Notes: generated by a model from the letters alone, not told the origin. DNA of 64,000 nt from Microgenomates group bacterium GW2011_GWC1_46_15 (GCA_001002285.1 LCLX01000001.1:186001-250000), one strand, 5' to 3'; counted from the stretch's first letter, positions 33,127 through 41,089 are shown. Numbers and translations are program-made.

Positions 33127-33929
33127 TGCGCGAGCTCCTTCACAAAACTTTCAGCTTGTAGAACTTTTGAGTACACCGCATTCAATCCGTCAATAATGCG
33201 GACATAGGTTGAAAGCGACATCGGGGTTTGATTTGTTGAGAAACCGAGTTGTTCGTCTGTTTTTTTCATGAACACATCTGCGATATCCATCGTGCGTTGA
33301 AGCTCATCAAATCCCCGTAGTTTTTCTGTTTTCTTCGAAACATCAATTGTTTGTTGATCAATGTCGGCGCGGAGTTGTGTTGAAACGATGCGGAGTTGAT
33401 CAATTGCGTACTGCATGGCGGCAATTTTAGAAAGCGCGAGCGTCATGTATGCGGTAGAAAGCAATGGCGTTTGTCTTTCGGAAAACTGTGTTGAAGCAAC
33501 GTCGAGTGCAACGCGATCCTGCGCGGCATCAACCAGTAATTTTTGCACGTTCAAATCATCAAGAATCTGCTGAATTTTTGTTTGCTGTTCCGCGCGTTTT
33601 GTGAGATCAAGTCCTTTGAGATCGGAAATATACGTGAGCAGTGTTTGAAAATATGACGTTAGTGTTCCAATGCGCGCAAGCTGAACGTTTCTTGACGCGG
33701 CAACGGCAACGTCAAGCAGGGCAAGTGTTTGGAGTTGGAGATACTGTTCATGCGCGACGGAAAACTGTTGTTCTTTTTCACGGTAGGTGTTTAATGTCGC
33801 GATGTACGCTTGTTTTGCGGTATCAAACGTGGAAGGAGTTTGTTGGGCGTACAACGTAATGGGGGATACAACCAGTACGGTGAAGATAGTGAAGAAAGAA
33901 ACGATAGCAATGAGGTGGGCGAGTTTCAC
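33123..33929 (-). CDS. Secreted helical protein, unknown
   Basis: About 268 residues. The start is moved to the GTG at 33929 because a TATAAT hexamer lies 6 nt before it and the resulting N-terminus (MKLAHLIAIVSFFTIFTVLVVSPITLYA) is a clean signal peptide; the longer reading from 33956 places a charged stretch before it. The mature part is mostly amphipathic helices and coiled coil with no cysteines or catalytic motif. Coupled by ATGA to the downstream single-pass membrane protein. Possibly an extracytoplasmic scaffold. Confidence 0.62.
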   Translation of the reverse strand: MKLAHLIAIVSFFTIFTVLVVSPITLYAQQTPSTFDTAKQAYIATLNTYREKEQQFSVAHEQYLQLQTLALLDVAVAASRNVQLARIGTLTSYFQTLLTYISDLKGLDLTKRAEQQTKIQQILDDLNVQKLLVDAAQDRVALDVASTQFSERQTPLLSTAYMTLALSKIAAMQYAIDQLRIVSTQLRADIDQQTIDVSKKTEKLRGFDELQRTMDIADVFMKKTDEQLGFSTNQTPMSLSTYVRIIDGLNAVYSKVLQAESFVKELAQ

Positions 33930-33935
33930 AGATTC

Positions 33936-33941
33936 ATTATA
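33936..33941 (-). promoter_or_regulatory. -10 element, leaderless GTG start of the secreted helical protein
   Basis: TATAAT on the minus strand with 6 nt to the GTG at 33929. Confidence 0.55.
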
Positions 33942-33979
33942 AAGTGTTTGGAGCACGGCTGCTACGATATTTAAAAATA

Positions 33980-33995
33980 TGCGCTAGATCGTTGC
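33980..33995 (+). repeat. 16-bp motif shared with 46910-46925
   Basis: TGCGCTAGATCGTTGC occurs here and again at 46910. In both places it lies 70-90 nt upstream of a Shine-Dalgarno-led gene and its TTGC end could form part of a -35 element. Confidence 0.45.
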
Positions 33996-34050
33996 TTTTT
34001 GTTTAACGTGGTATACTTCAGCGCAGTAATACTTTTTGAAAGGAGCCAAA

Positions 34051-34407
34051 ATGGGAAAACGATTGGTAGATGCTGAACCAACCGAACTTCAAGATGAGCG
34101 AAGGGAGTTTTATGCGATGACCGGCGCAAAAGAAACTGAAATACTTGATGCAATTCGACTTCAATTTCCTACAGTTACTCCGCCAGAAAGAATTCTTGCT
34201 TTAATTGCATTAAAAAACGGCTCCGGAACGGTATGTGGTTTTCAACGCAACGGGGGGATAAGTCGTGGTCTTATATCGCAAAATGATCTTGAACGATTTA
34301 TACAGGAACAACGCCGCAAATTATCTTTACCAGCGGCAACAATAACTAAGCCAAGACCTAAAGCGGGTATGCCCGGGGTTGACTGGTCAATAACAGTTAA
34401 AGTTTAG
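34051..34407 (+). CDS. Small protein, unknown
   Basis: About 118 residues. The start at 34051 (MGKRLVDAEPTEL) is set by a strong Shine-Dalgarno site (GAAAGGAGCCAAA-ATG). An extended -10 (TGG-TATACT) lies about 35 nt upstream. The sequence is soluble with a helical first half and a basic, Pro-rich tail (ITKPRPKAGMPGVDW). No domain is recognised. It shares an upstream 16-bp motif with the HTH-nucleotidyltransferase gene at 46999. Confidence 0.55.
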   Translation: MGKRLVDAEPTELQDERREFYAMTGAKETEILDAIRLQFPTVTPPERILALIALKNGSGTVCGFQRNGGISRGLISQNDLERFIQEQRRKLSLPAATITKPRPKAGMPGVDWSITVKV

Positions 34408-34414
34408 TCCATTG

Positions 34415-34987
34415 TTATCTCTTATCAAAATGAAATATCTGTGCTCTAAGCATGGCAACAATGGTTGCGGTATCGTGAATTTCTCCACGTTGAATCATTG
34501 CGAGAACTTGTTTACGTGGTTTTGTGAGTATTTCTAAACTTTCTTCATCATCTTGATGTTTTTCTCCAGATTTCAATTTCTGTGCAAGAAAAAAGTGAAT
34601 TTGTTGATTTGTAAATCCTGAAGCAGAATATTGCTTGCCAATGTTTGTCCAGACTTCAGCGGAATATCCGGTTTCTTCTTGAAGTTCGCGTTTAGCGGCA
34701 TGAAGAGGGTCTTCACCATCATCAATAAAACCCATCGGAAACTCTAATGAATAACGTTGTGTTCCATACCGAACTTGTCCTGTCATAATAAGCGTCTCAT
34801 TGGTGAGAAGAGGAACGATAACAACAAATGAGGGTCTTTCTATCACGGATCGCTCAATAGGTTTTCCGGTTTTTAGAAATATTCCCTTATCAATCCGGAG
34901 TTTTAGCCACCATGTATCGTATAAATATGTTGAAGAAGTAATGTTCCAAGGTGGTGGATGAGAAAAATTGTTTTGACCTTTTTTCAT
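34415..34987 (-). CDS. Nudix hydrolase, ADP-ribose pyrophosphatase-like
   Basis: 190 residues. A full Nudix box is present: GFIDDGEDPLHAAKRELQEE continuing TGY, matching G-x5-E-x7-REUxEExGU. The N-terminal beta-strand region (VVIVPLLTNETLIMTGQVRYG) and the lack of other domains resemble ADP-ribose or nucleoside-diphosphate-sugar pyrophosphatases. It lies 18 nt after the RmlA-like gene on the same strand, so a link to nucleotide-sugar turnover is possible. Substrate not determined. Confidence 0.88.
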   Translation of the reverse strand: MKKGQNNFSHPPPWNITSSTYLYDTWWLKLRIDKGIFLKTGKPIERSVIERPSFVVIVPLLTNETLIMTGQVRYGTQRYSLEFPMGFIDDGEDPLHAAKRELQEETGYSAEVWTNIGKQYSASGFTNQQIHFFLAQKLKSGEKHQDDEESLEILTKPRKQVLAMIQRGEIHDTATIVAMLRAQIFHFDKR

Positions 34988-35005
34988 AAAGGACCACTTG
35001 ATTTT

Positions 35006-35728
35006 CTAAACAGTTTTTGCGAGTTCTTTGTCACGCACGTATGTGGTTGCTTGGTAGAGCGCCTCAAATGTTCCTGTATCAAGCCATTTACCTTTCACCA
35101 TCGCAACTTCCAGCGTTCCTTCCTTGAGGTAAAGGTTGTTTAAATCGGTAATTTCCAACTCGTCACGCGCGGAAGGTTTTAATGATTTTGTCTTTTGCAC
35201 AACGGTGTTGTCATACACATACAGGCCAGTAACGGCGTACGGAGATTTGGGTTGTTTAGGTTTTTCTTCAATAGAAACGGCTTTATTATTCGCGTCAAAC
35301 TCAACGACACCAAACCGTTCGGGATCGGGAACTTTAGATGCAAACACTAACGCGCCGGACTTAAAATTGCGAACGGGATTAATAAAATCGTCTTCAAAGA
35401 AGTTGTCACCTAAAATTAACGCGACATTTTCTTTATCAACAAAATTCTCTCCAATAAGAAATGCTTGCGCGAGTCCATTCGGTTTTTCCTGTACTTCGTA
35501 CGAGAATGTACATCCAAAATCTTTCCCGCTTCCCAACAGCTTCACAAAATCACCGGCATGGTCGGGAGCCATGATAATTAAAATCTCGGTAATACCGGCG
35601 TGAATGAGTGTTTCCAATGGAAAATAAATCATCGGTTTGTTGTACAGAGGGAGCAGTTGTTTACTGGTGACTTTCGTAAGAGGGGCAAGCCGCGTTCCTG
35701 CGCCTCCTGCCAAAATAATGCCGCGCAT
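35006..35728 (-). CDS. rmlA: Glucose-1-phosphate thymidylyltransferase-like nucleotidyltransferase
   Basis: 240 residues. The nucleotide-binding motif is GGAGTRLAPLTKVTSKQLLP, with YNKPMIYFPLETL and ILGDNFFEDD (metal-binding). It makes a dNDP-sugar from sugar-1-phosphate. It resembles the short, RfbA-like class that lacks the C-terminal regulatory extension, so dTDP-glucose synthesis is likely, though UDP- or CDP-sugars cannot be excluded. A strong ribosome site (CAGGAGGATGAT-ATG) precedes it. rmlBCD were not seen in the window. Confidence 0.85.
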   Translation of the reverse strand: MRGIILAGGAGTRLAPLTKVTSKQLLPLYNKPMIYFPLETLIHAGITEILIIMAPDHAGDFVKLLGSGKDFGCTFSYEVQEKPNGLAQAFLIGENFVDKENVALILGDNFFEDDFINPVRNFKSGALVFASKVPDPERFGVVEFDANNKAVSIEEKPKQPKSPYAVTGLYVYDNTVVQKTKSLKPSARDELEITDLNNLYLKEGTLEVAMVKGKWLDTGTFEALYQATTYVRDKELAKTV

Positions 35729-35746
35729 ATCATCCTCCTGAATTTC

Positions 35747-36004
35747 TTACAGCGTAAGCAGAAATAAGACTGATCCTGCAAACAAACTGACAAAGAAATA
35801 TTCTAACACAATCCGGGCAGTAAGTGACTTTTCATTGCGATGATGCATGATGCCCCATAAAAAGTAGGCGAGCGAAATTGCAAGGGCAAAAGATTGTTGA
35901 AGCAACACATTTGGCCAGACCGCGAAAAAGCCAAAGAAAAATACCGCGAGAACGCATACAAGAATTAAATAATCGGCCGGATGTTTGTGTAGTTCTTTAA
36001 ACAT
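35747..36004 (-). CDS. Small membrane protein, unknown
   Basis: 85 residues with three hydrophobic segments separated by a HHRNEKSLTAR loop. It begins 31 nt after the end of the CAP-domain gene on the same strand and ends 18 nt before the RmlA-like gene. No motif recognised. Confidence 0.55.
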   Translation of the reverse strand: MFKELHKHPADYLILVCVLAVFFFGFFAVWPNVLLQQSFALAISLAYFLWGIMHHRNEKSLTARIVLEYFFVSLFAGSVLFLLTL

Positions 36005-36035
36005 AGTATTTTACGTGCTTTACGGTAAAGTGCCT

Positions 36036-36926
36036 CTAAAGCAGTGAACCCCCCTTGAATACAATGACAATAATGATAATGGTAATGAAGAGCGCAATGT
36101 GCGCAAGGTTTTTTCCAACAACACGGACGGTTTTCTTGTAGTGTGCGACAAACATGTCATAGATCAACACTGCCAATAATAGACCTAACATAGCAAGGAA
36201 GACTGATTTTGAAACTTGCAGTGGTGAAAATGTTGGTGTTGAGTCTGTAGTTGTAGTTGTTGAGGTGACTTTTCGTAACGGGGTGGGTTCTGGAGCTGAT
36301 TCTTTTGCAAAAACGGCGATAGCGGAGCCAGCATTCCCAACTTCCGCCTTTTTATTAGCAGGTGCGCCAAACATCTGCACAACTAATGTTGTTTCCACTC
36401 CCTGATACTTTCCATCTATCACCGCGATGCCCGTGTCAGAGTATGTGTTTTGAACAATGTTTGCCCTATGAGTGGGCGAAGCCATCCATGCGGTAACCAT
36501 GCTATCGGTATCGCCAAAGTCTCGCGCTAAGTTTTCTCCGGCAATACTATACGAGTACCCCGATTTTTGAATAAACACCCAAGGCGTTGTTCCGTCTGGG
36601 GCGGAGTGTGCCCAGTACTGTTTCAAAAACATATCTGATGCTTTAGAAAGTGCGGCCTGCGTAAGGAGAGCGTTGTTTTGCAGAGGCTTGAGGTCCGCAC
36701 GCTCACGCTCTGCATTAATATCTTGCAAGACCTGACTTGCGGTAATATTTGAAGCGTATCCAAGAACATAGCCTGAGGAGTTAAACAATGGTGGCGTCGT
36801 TTTCAAAAAGACGTGAAACACAAGGACAAGCGTGGTAAGGACAAAAAAACCCTCGGGGTGAAGAAGTCGTGGCCGGTGGTTATTTGTGTGCCTTGGTGTA
36901 AAGAGATGGGCGAGCAGGTCAAACAT
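36036..36926 (-). CDS. CAP-domain (SCP/PR1-like) membrane protein
   Basis: 296 residues. One membrane helix near the N-terminus (about 30-45), an extracellular CAP domain (about 60-190), a Thr/Ser-rich linker and two C-terminal membrane helices. The CAP signature is present: LTQAALSKASDMFLKQYWAHSAPDGTTPW, SIAGENLARDFGD, AWMASPTHRANIVQNTYSDTGIAV and VVQMFGAP. Bacterial CAP proteins are often surface-exposed, with putative protease or lipid-binding activity. A leaderless-type promoter (36933-36941) overlaps the stop codon of the upstream gene. Confidence 0.88.
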   Translation of the reverse strand: MFDLLAHLFTPRHTNNHRPRLLHPEGFFVLTTLVLVFHVFLKTTPPLFNSSGYVLGYASNITASQVLQDINAERERADLKPLQNNALLTQAALSKASDMFLKQYWAHSAPDGTTPWVFIQKSGYSYSIAGENLARDFGDTDSMVTAWMASPTHRANIVQNTYSDTGIAVIDGKYQGVETTLVVQMFGAPANKKAEVGNAGSAIAVFAKESAPEPTPLRKVTSTTTTTDSTPTFSPLQVSKSVFLAMLGLLLAVLIYDMFVAHYKKTVRVVGKNLAHIALFITIIIIVIVFKGGSLL

Positions 36927-36932
36927 GAATTC

Positions 36933-36941
36933 ATCATAACA
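36933..36941 (-). promoter_or_regulatory. Extended -10 element, leaderless start of the CAP gene
   Basis: TGT-TATGAT on the minus strand with exactly 6 nt to the ATG at 36926. It overlaps the stop codon (36934-36936) of the upstream gene. Confidence 0.65.
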
Positions 36942-37572
36942 CGTTGAGTTTGTGTTTTTTCTTGAGGATTACTATAGCAAGCGTGGTTATTATGGTTACA
37001 AAAATGATACCGATGAATACGGCGACAAAAAGAGGCTGTTTATGTAGGAGGGGTGGAACTGTTTGGAGTTCTTGTGTAGTCTGTTCTCCAAGAACTTGCG
37101 GTGATGGGGGTGGAAGTGTTGGTTTGGGAAACTGGAAAACGGTTCGTGGTGTTGGTTGTAGAGATGGAACAGGAGTTTGTGTGGGCGATGGACTAGGTTC
37201 TGACACCACATTTTTTTCAACACCTGTCGTAATATCAAAAGAAACATTTTTCAATTGGTATTTGAGATCAATGTCTTTGCTGATGGTAAACTCAAGGATA
37301 AATTGGCGGTCCGCATGTGCGGGGATTGTGGAAAGCGTTTGATTTCCATCGTGTTGAAACTCAGCGAGTGTTTGTGAAGGAATGGGGAGCTGTGCATCGT
37401 TTTCATCGAGAAATGCAATAGAAACGTATTGGGCAGAGCCTTGTAATAGTTCATGTATGTTGCTGAACTCAACTGCACCCATCACCTCACTATCCAGTGT
37501 GTTGTGGACAATAACGGACTGGCGTGATGTTACTCCAGGTCTTAACGATTGGAGTGTGAATGATGTGCTCAT
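36934..37572 (-). CDS. Surface protein with C-terminal membrane anchor, unknown
   Basis: 212 residues: a beta-rich N-terminal domain of about 115 residues, a Pro/Ser/Thr linker (SPSPTQTPVPSLQPTP), and a C-terminal membrane helix followed by KKKHK. There is no signal peptide at its N-terminus, although the layout looks surface-exposed. The start overlaps the upstream stop as ATGA. One reading is that it was split from, or works with, the upstream secreted FN3-like protein: together they form signal, beta domains and anchor. Confidence 0.6.
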   Translation of the reverse strand: MSTSFTLQSLRPGVTSRQSVIVHNTLDSEVMGAVEFSNIHELLQGSAQYVSIAFLDENDAQLPIPSQTLAEFQHDGNQTLSTIPAHADRQFILEFTISKDIDLKYQLKNVSFDITTGVEKNVVSEPSPSPTQTPVPSLQPTPRTVFQFPKPTLPPPSPQVLGEQTTQELQTVPPLLHKQPLFVAVFIGIIFVTIITTLAIVILKKKHKLNVL

Positions 37573-38708
37573 CCTTCCTCCTGTATGTCTGAATGGTTGC
37601 CGAACGCATCTTGACTGATGATGGCAAAATAATATTGTGTGTTGGGATCGAAGTTGTTGATAAACAATGTTTCCTCCGCTTCAGGAATAAGCGGGCTATG
37701 AAAACTTTCTTGTGTTTGTTCTACGCGCGTCAGCGTTGAGAGATTTGTTTCATGTGTGATCGGAGTTGGTGATGCGTAGAGTTCGTATTTTGAAATGTTT
37801 CCAAAATCATCGGAAGGTGTTGTAAACTCAAGCACATACTCGCCGTTGCCAGCATTCATTGTTGAAAGAAAACGGATTGGTTGAGGGGCAACGTTATTAA
37901 ATGAAGCGGGGATATGTAACGATTCCTCTTTGTTTTGACTGAAATCCTCACTCCAAAAAGTGAGAGTGTTATTTTCAGGATTTTGCGTAAGCGTAAAAGG
38001 AGGTGCTACTGGTATTGGTTGAGTAAAAGAGGAATATTGAATGAACGATATTGATTGTTGAAGGTCATCAATAAGAAATGTGAGTTGTGTTGAAGGATTT
38101 GCGAGAATAGGTATCGTTGTTACGTGTGAAAATTCAACCCATGATGGATTTTCGTTATCTCCAGTGTTGCCTGCTGAAAATGTAATAAGAAGATGGTCTT
38201 CAGAAAACTGTGTGAGATCAATACGTACTGTTTGTACTTCTGTTGAACCATTATGAATATCTTCCGCGCGGATTTGAAATACTTGTTTGTCATTGATCCG
38301 TACCTCAAACGCAGGATCGTCAAAACCCGCGCTTTGTTCTGTTGTAAATATTTGATACGTAAACGTGAGAGTTTTTGCAGTATTTGGAATAAGTTGGGCG
38401 ACTGAACTGTGTTCAGCCAGTATCGAGTGTTCCGAGCCAATTTGAACAAGATGATCTTTAGTCTCAACTTCTCCGTGAATATCCCACCCCTGTGTTCCAT
38501 CTACAAAATCACCATTCACAATGAGCTCCTGAAAAGGAGTCGGATTGTTCGAGACATATTGATACGCAATGTGTGTTTTCGGTGGTGTCCAATCATCAAA
38601 TGAAAGTGTGTTATTCCTGATTGTTTCACTTGGTACGAACATTGCAGTTACTTGAGAAGGGAAACCAACAAACCAGGCTAAAAGCACAAGCATAATCATG
38701 AGGGTCAT
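37569..38708 (-). CDS. Secreted multi-domain beta protein with fibronectin-like module
   Basis: About 379 residues with an N-terminal signal anchor (MTLMIMLVLLAWFVGFPSQVTA). The mature part has a jelly-roll-like region (NGDFVDGTQGWDIHGEVE...FEVRINDKQVFQIR, carbohydrate-binding-module-like) and a C-terminal fibronectin type III-like domain (DDFGNISKYELYASPTPITHE...FDPNTQYYFAIISQDAFGNHS). The start at 38708 is favoured over the TTG at 38738 by the signal peptide and a TACAGT 7 nt before the ATG. It is coupled to the anchor protein at 36934. A surface adhesin or glycan-binding role is plausible. Confidence 0.7.
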   Translation of the reverse strand: MTLMIMLVLLAWFVGFPSQVTAMFVPSETIRNNTLSFDDWTPPKTHIAYQYVSNNPTPFQELIVNGDFVDGTQGWDIHGEVETKDHLVQIGSEHSILAEHSSVAQLIPNTAKTLTFTYQIFTTEQSAGFDDPAFEVRINDKQVFQIRAEDIHNGSTEVQTVRIDLTQFSEDHLLITFSAGNTGDNENPSWVEFSHVTTIPILANPSTQLTFLIDDLQQSISFIQYSSFTQPIPVAPPFTLTQNPENNTLTFWSEDFSQNKEESLHIPASFNNVAPQPIRFLSTMNAGNGEYVLEFTTPSDDFGNISKYELYASPTPITHETNLSTLTRVEQTQESFHSPLIPEAEETLFINNFDPNTQYYFAIISQDAFGNHSDIQEEG

Positions 38709-38768
38709 ACATAACACTGTACTGCCGAGAACAAACAATCACCTTACGAAAACCAAACTACTCAAACA

Positions 38769-38777
38769 TGGTAAAAT
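38769..38777 (+). promoter_or_regulatory. Extended -10 element of tRNA-Glu
   Basis: TGG-TAAAAT, 20 nt before the tRNA 5' end. The tRNA-Gln promoter at 59763 has the identical nine bases. Confidence 0.7.
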
Positions 38778-38797
38778 ACCTCTGTAATTCTTGATTT

Positions 38798-38871
38798 GGC
38801 CCCATCGTCTAGTGGCCTAGGACGTCAGGTTCTCATCCTGAAGATCCCCGGTTCGAATCCGGGTGGGGTCA
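38798..38871 (+). tRNA. tRNA-Glu (CTC)
   Basis: 74 nt. Acceptor GGCCCCA/TGGGGTC with one G-U pair, anticodon loop TTCTCAT with CTC, T-arm CCCGG-TTCGAAT-CCGGG, discriminator A. CCA is not encoded. Confidence 0.96.
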
Positions 38872-38881
38872 CAGAGTATTT

Positions 38882-39301
38882 ATGAAAAAATTACTGATTT
38901 TAGCTTGCATTGTTCTATTTGCTCTTCTCCTGGTGATACGCTCAAATCAAAGTACGACAATCCCTTCGGAGGGGGATGATGCTCAAGAAATAACAAAAGA
39001 AAAAGCTATTGCCCTAATACAAAAGAAGTTTCCAGAAGTAAAAAACATTAAAGAAAATCCAAATATTACAATTGGCATGACCATGTATATCCGTACCACA
39101 CAAAAAGACAATTTTTGGAAGCTATTATTTTGGCAAGGGTCAGGGGACTGTGAGGCGGGATGTTTAAATGATCACGAGTGGTATTTTATTGTGAAAAGTG
39201 ACAGTTCTGTAGAGAAAGTCGGAGAGTTTGAGAGAATTTTTAATTCAAGAAAAAATGGATCTGATGAAAAGGGAATGCGGATTGCAAACTTTTTAGAGTA
39301 A
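38882..39301 (+). CDS. Small exported or membrane-anchored protein, unknown
   Basis: 139 residues. An N-terminal hydrophobic segment (LLILACIVLFALLLVI) acts as a signal peptide or anchor. The remainder is a compact alpha/beta domain with KAIALIQKKFPEVKNIKE and a CEAGC pair that could form a disulfide. It starts 10 nt after the tRNA-Glu 3' end with no Shine-Dalgarno site, so it probably shares the tRNA transcript. No known family. Confidence 0.65.
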   Translation: MKKLLILACIVLFALLLVIRSNQSTTIPSEGDDAQEITKEKAIALIQKKFPEVKNIKENPNITIGMTMYIRTTQKDNFWKLLFWQGSGDCEAGCLNDHEWYFIVKSDSSVEKVGEFERIFNSRKNGSDEKGMRIANFLE

Positions 39302-39322
39302 AATAAGGAGTAATAATTATCT

Positions 39323-39706
39323 ATGTTAGAAAAAAGTCCCCATCCTTACGACATACGCGATACATTTGACCAAGAAATTCAGGACTGTGTTTAACAATAT
39401 CCAGATCATGAAAAATGGGGAACTCCTTTCAGCGCGGTATACCGTATGACAAATAATGCAGGACATCCTCATGATGAGAAGGCAAGGCATCTACTAGAAG
39501 AAGATGTTATCAAGGCTATTGACGTAAGAACGCCCGCGGCAGTAATAAGGTTTGCTTTGCAGAAAGCGTTAGAATGGCGCAAAGTACTTATTAAAGAAAA
39601 AGGCCGCTCCGAATGGAGTAGAATGCAACCGATAGAATTAAGGATATTAAAGGTGAGATTGATCGGAAAAATCTCTGGAGGCGCTCTTAGGGAAATTTTT
39701 GGTTGA
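39323..39706 (+). pseudogene. Small soluble protein gene interrupted by an in-frame TAA
   Basis: A good Shine-Dalgarno site (AAGGAGTAATAATTATCT-ATG) leads into a frame starting MLEKSPHPYDIRDTFDQEIQ that meets TAA at 39392-39394 (codon 24). The same frame then continues without a stop for about 104 codons (QYPDHEKWGTPFSAVYRMTN...) to 39706. An internal ATG at 39446 would give an 86-residue protein (MTNNAGHPHDEKARHLLEED). The TAA is one transition from CAA. It may be a recent pseudogene, an error, or a truncated gene that restarts inside. No family recognised. Confidence 0.55.
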
Positions 39707-39722
39707 AGAATAAAAAATAATG

Positions 39723-39947
39723 ATGAACAATCCGAAAAATCAGACAACAGACACGATTGTTGAGTCCCTTTTAAGTAATACGAGTAGGCAGTACACGGAG
39801 TCCGCACATGCTGAGATTTTCCGCCGGCTTATCAACACAATGAAAGAGTTTAACGACAAAACTGAACGTATAGAAAAAGTGATGCTATATCTTGCGGTGG
39901 CTCAAGTGGTGCTGGCGGTTACACAGATTATTGTTGCGATACGGTGA
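39723..39947 (+). CDS. Small C-terminally anchored protein, unknown
   Basis: 74 residues (ATG at 39720 or 39723). A helical, partly coiled-coil stretch (HAEIFRRLINTMKEFNDKTERIEKVM) leads into one C-terminal membrane helix (LYLAVAQVVLAVTQIIVAI). No Shine-Dalgarno site. It is one of several unknown plus-strand small genes downstream of tRNA-Glu. Confidence 0.5.
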   Translation: MNNPKNQTTDTIVESLLSNTSRQYTESAHAEIFRRLINTMKEFNDKTERIEKVMLYLAVAQVVLAVTQIIVAIR

Positions 39948-39988
39948 TTGAAGTTTAGCTCGTTCTGGACTACAATCAGAAAAAATAT

Positions 39989-40237
39989 ATGCCACCTCGC
40001 TCTCGTGCAGAATATTTATTGAGAGAAGAGAAAAGGGATTTTTCATTAAGTGTCTCTAGTGTTGGACGCCCCCTTCGACTAGTACAAGAACACCCAAACG
40101 TTCGGATTAATGTTTTGAGGGATCGTTTATATCGGGATATTCAACGGCAAAAGCCGGAATTAGCAGAAAAAATTCGTCCCAGATGGTCCAAAATGACCAT
40201 TGCCGAGTTGCAAGAACTCCTTTTATCTCCAAAGTAA
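39989..40237 (+). CDS. Small basic protein, unknown
   Basis: 82 residues, very rich in Arg and Leu (PPRSRAEYLLREEKRDFSL, VRINVLRDRLYRDIQRQKPEL). No membrane segment or known motif. A TACAAT lies 14 nt before the ATG, with no Shine-Dalgarno site. It abuts the convergent endonuclease gene (stop to stop). It belongs to the small-gene island after tRNA-Glu. Confidence 0.5.
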   Translation: MPPRSRAEYLLREEKRDFSLSVSSVGRPLRLVQEHPNVRINVLRDRLYRDIQRQKPELAEKIRPRWSKMTIAELQELLLSPK

Positions 40238-41086
40238 CTACCCTTCTCCCTGCTCTTGCATCAGCGTCGCCATCTCTCTCCGTACGGCCTGCGCTTCGAG
40301 CATCGTTAAACCAAGCTCGTTGAGTGTGCTTTGCTGCTGTTCCAAGTCCCGCACCATCACAATATTCTTATTTAACAACGCCTGTTTGTGCGACTGCGAT
40401 AACGTGGTGAGCGAAGTAATGGGGTGAAGATGTGATTCCTCGATCATGTCCTGCAGGCTCCCGTGTTCGGGGTAGTTCCAACCGAGAACTTTCATGCCAA
40501 CACACTGAGCATACTCCAACGCATCGGCAGTACATTTTGTGTTGGTGACAAGCCAAGCCTGATGGGTATCATTCTGTTCTTCAGGAGGTTCTTGTTTTTT
40601 CCACGCATTCAAAATATCTAAATACCTCGCCTGCACATACAAACTCACTTTTACATCCGACCGCAGGCCTGGTTCGTTGTGGAACTTGCACTCAATCATG
40701 TAATGCTCATGCCCTTTTTTTGCCAACACATCAACTTCATGGCTTACGCATGTGCCGCGCACAACAGTACCGACTTGAACAACATACCCTTGGCGTTCCA
40801 ACAGCGCTCCTATATAGCGTTCAAACGGATACCCGCTGGGGCCAAGCTCCATAATAGCTTGTTTGAGATTATACCGTGGTGCTCCTTCTGGATACGCGGA
40901 CATAAAAAAGTTTTGCACATGTTGATAAATCTCGCGGGTAGGAATGCCGGGATATAACGAAGACATGATTTGGCGTACAACGGCGTCGTGGTGCTTTTGT
41001 GGAATGTGCGCGCGACGCAACGACCGACGAAGCTTGTGTTCATCGAATGGTTCACGCCGACCATCAGCCTTAATAATGTCAATCAT
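40238..41086 (-). CDS. ATP-cone domain fused to an Mrr-like PD-(D/E)XK endonuclease
   Basis: 282 residues. Residues 1-90 resemble an ATP-cone (IIKADGRREPFDEHKLRRSLRRA...TREIYQHVQNF...AIMELGPSGYPFE), the nucleotide-sensing module of NrdR and ribonucleotide reductase. Residues 95-200 form a restriction-endonuclease domain: LLERQGYVVQ, catalytic HEVDVLAKK and IECKFHN (D...E-x-K), then SLYVQARYLDIL. The C-terminal 70 residues are helical, with an LTTLSQSHKQALLNKNI stretch that may be helix-hairpin-helix. This would be a nuclease gated by nucleotides. It starts 3 nt after the ldh stop on the same strand. Defence or DNA-processing role unknown. Confidence 0.8.
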   Translation of the reverse strand: MIDIIKADGRREPFDEHKLRRSLRRAHIPQKHHDAVVRQIMSSLYPGIPTREIYQHVQNFFMSAYPEGAPRYNLKQAIMELGPSGYPFERYIGALLERQGYVVQVGTVVRGTCVSHEVDVLAKKGHEHYMIECKFHNEPGLRSDVKVSLYVQARYLDILNAWKKQEPPEEQNDTHQAWLVTNTKCTADALEYAQCVGMKVLGWNYPEHGSLQDMIEESHLHPITSLTTLSQSHKQALLNKNIVMVRDLEQQQSTLNELGLTMLEAQAVRREMATLMQEQGEG

Positions 41087-41089
41087 AGT

